Below the pieces are notes generated by a model. The model saw only the letters and a program-made list of their open reading frames with translations, was not told the DNA's origin and ran no database searches. The position numbers were made by a program, and so were the translations under genes. Of a stretch of 5,543 nucleotides of DNA, positions 5,492 to 5,543 are shown piece after piece (within the stretch, counting starts at the first letter, position 1; every line of letters begins with the position of its first letter). The DNA is taken from NCBI RefSeq assembly GCF_036311985.1, contig NZ_JAZDCJ010000099.1; one strand, given 5' to 3'. Origin of the DNA: JAZDCJ01 sp036311985. Its GTDB lineage: Bacteria > Actinomycetota > Actinomycetes > Actinomycetales > Micrococcaceae.

Positions 5492-5543
5492 TGGCCTCAT
5501 TTTCAGTTGGCGTTCTTGGCCCTATTTTCGGTCGGCGTCAACA
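5492..5543 (-). repeat. IS21 right end: inverted repeat with two tandem 20-bp motifs
   Basis: Read inward from 5543, the tip TGTTGAC precedes the outer motif (5517-5536, complementary to the consensus without mismatch) and an inner motif (5492-5511, with AATGAGG in place of AATAGGG). The motifs again start 25 bases apart. The tip contains an inward-facing TTGACG, but no -10 box at a good distance was seen, so I do not call a promoter. The window ends exactly at the tip. Confidence 0.88.

Larger units (their letters stand above)
3419..5543 (-). mobile_element. Complete IS21-family insertion sequence
   Basis: This 2125-base element carries istA and istB on the minus strand. The tips are TGTTAACGCCGACC (from 3419) and, reading inward from 5543, TGTTGACGCCGACC. 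The inverted repeats stay similar for about 52 bases, and each contains two copies of the motif GCCRACYGAAAATAGGGCCA at 25-base spacing (one copy varies at two positions). Multiple terminal repeats of this kind are characteristic of IS21 and serve as transposase-binding sites. The element interrupts phnM on its left. The right flank is outside the window, so the target duplication and the rest of phnM cannot be seen. Both genes are intact, so the copy is probably active. IS21 members of about 2 kb are common in actinobacteria. Confidence 0.93.

Noticed and set aside
1..5543. CRISPR array, riboswitch, rRNA or tRNA gene
   Set aside because: No regularly spaced direct repeats apart from the IS21 ends, and no RNA gene signature, were seen on either strand.

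Overview
The window is GC-rich DNA with GC-rich codon use in its real genes. Together with the character of the two transposases and of the phosphonate genes, this suggests a high-GC actinobacterium. That is an inference from composition and protein style; no rRNA or other taxonomic marker is present, and I cannot name a genus. The window is an accessory region dominated by insertion sequences, and each window edge coincides with the tip of an IS.

Layout, left to right. (1) Bases 1-1257 are a complete IS3-family element. It has imperfect terminal inverted repeats, orfA, orfB in the -1 phase, and a G GGA AAA slippery heptamer joining them into a 382-residue DDE transposase. (2) Bases 1258-1654 are the 3' two thirds of a serine recombinase (resolvase/invertase) gene. 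The IS3 tip abuts it, and its N-terminal part with the catalytic serine is absent. (3) Bases 1655-1963 hold no convincing gene. (4) Bases 1964-3417, minus strand, are the tail of a phosphonate (C-P lyase pathway) operon. It consists of an 80-codon C-terminal fragment of phnM followed, with an ATGA stop/start overlap, by an intact 404-codon gene. That gene fuses a PhnN-type ribose 1,5-bisphosphate phosphokinase to a left-handed beta-helix (hexapeptide) acetyltransferase. (5) Bases 3419-5543, minus strand, are a complete IS21-family element. It carries istA and istB with a GTGA overlap, and each end has a terminal inverted repeat containing two copies of a 20-bp motif spaced 25 bp apart.

How the parts relate. 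PhnM (RPnTP diphosphatase) and PhnN (ribosyl bisphosphate to PRPP) act before and after the C-P bond cleavage steps in phosphonate catabolism. The acetyltransferase half resembles the hexapeptide transferases often encoded in phosphonate operons. Here the upstream operon is cut by the IS21 element exactly inside phnM, so the pathway is not encoded in the window. The remaining kinase-acetyltransferase gene lies downstream of, and in the same direction as, istAB, with no obvious terminator between, so it could be transcribed from the IS. The IS3 element and the broken recombinase form a second, independent scar. The most noteworthy item is the one-polypeptide PhnN-acetyltransferase fusion. I see no evidence for a wholly new defence or mobile system.
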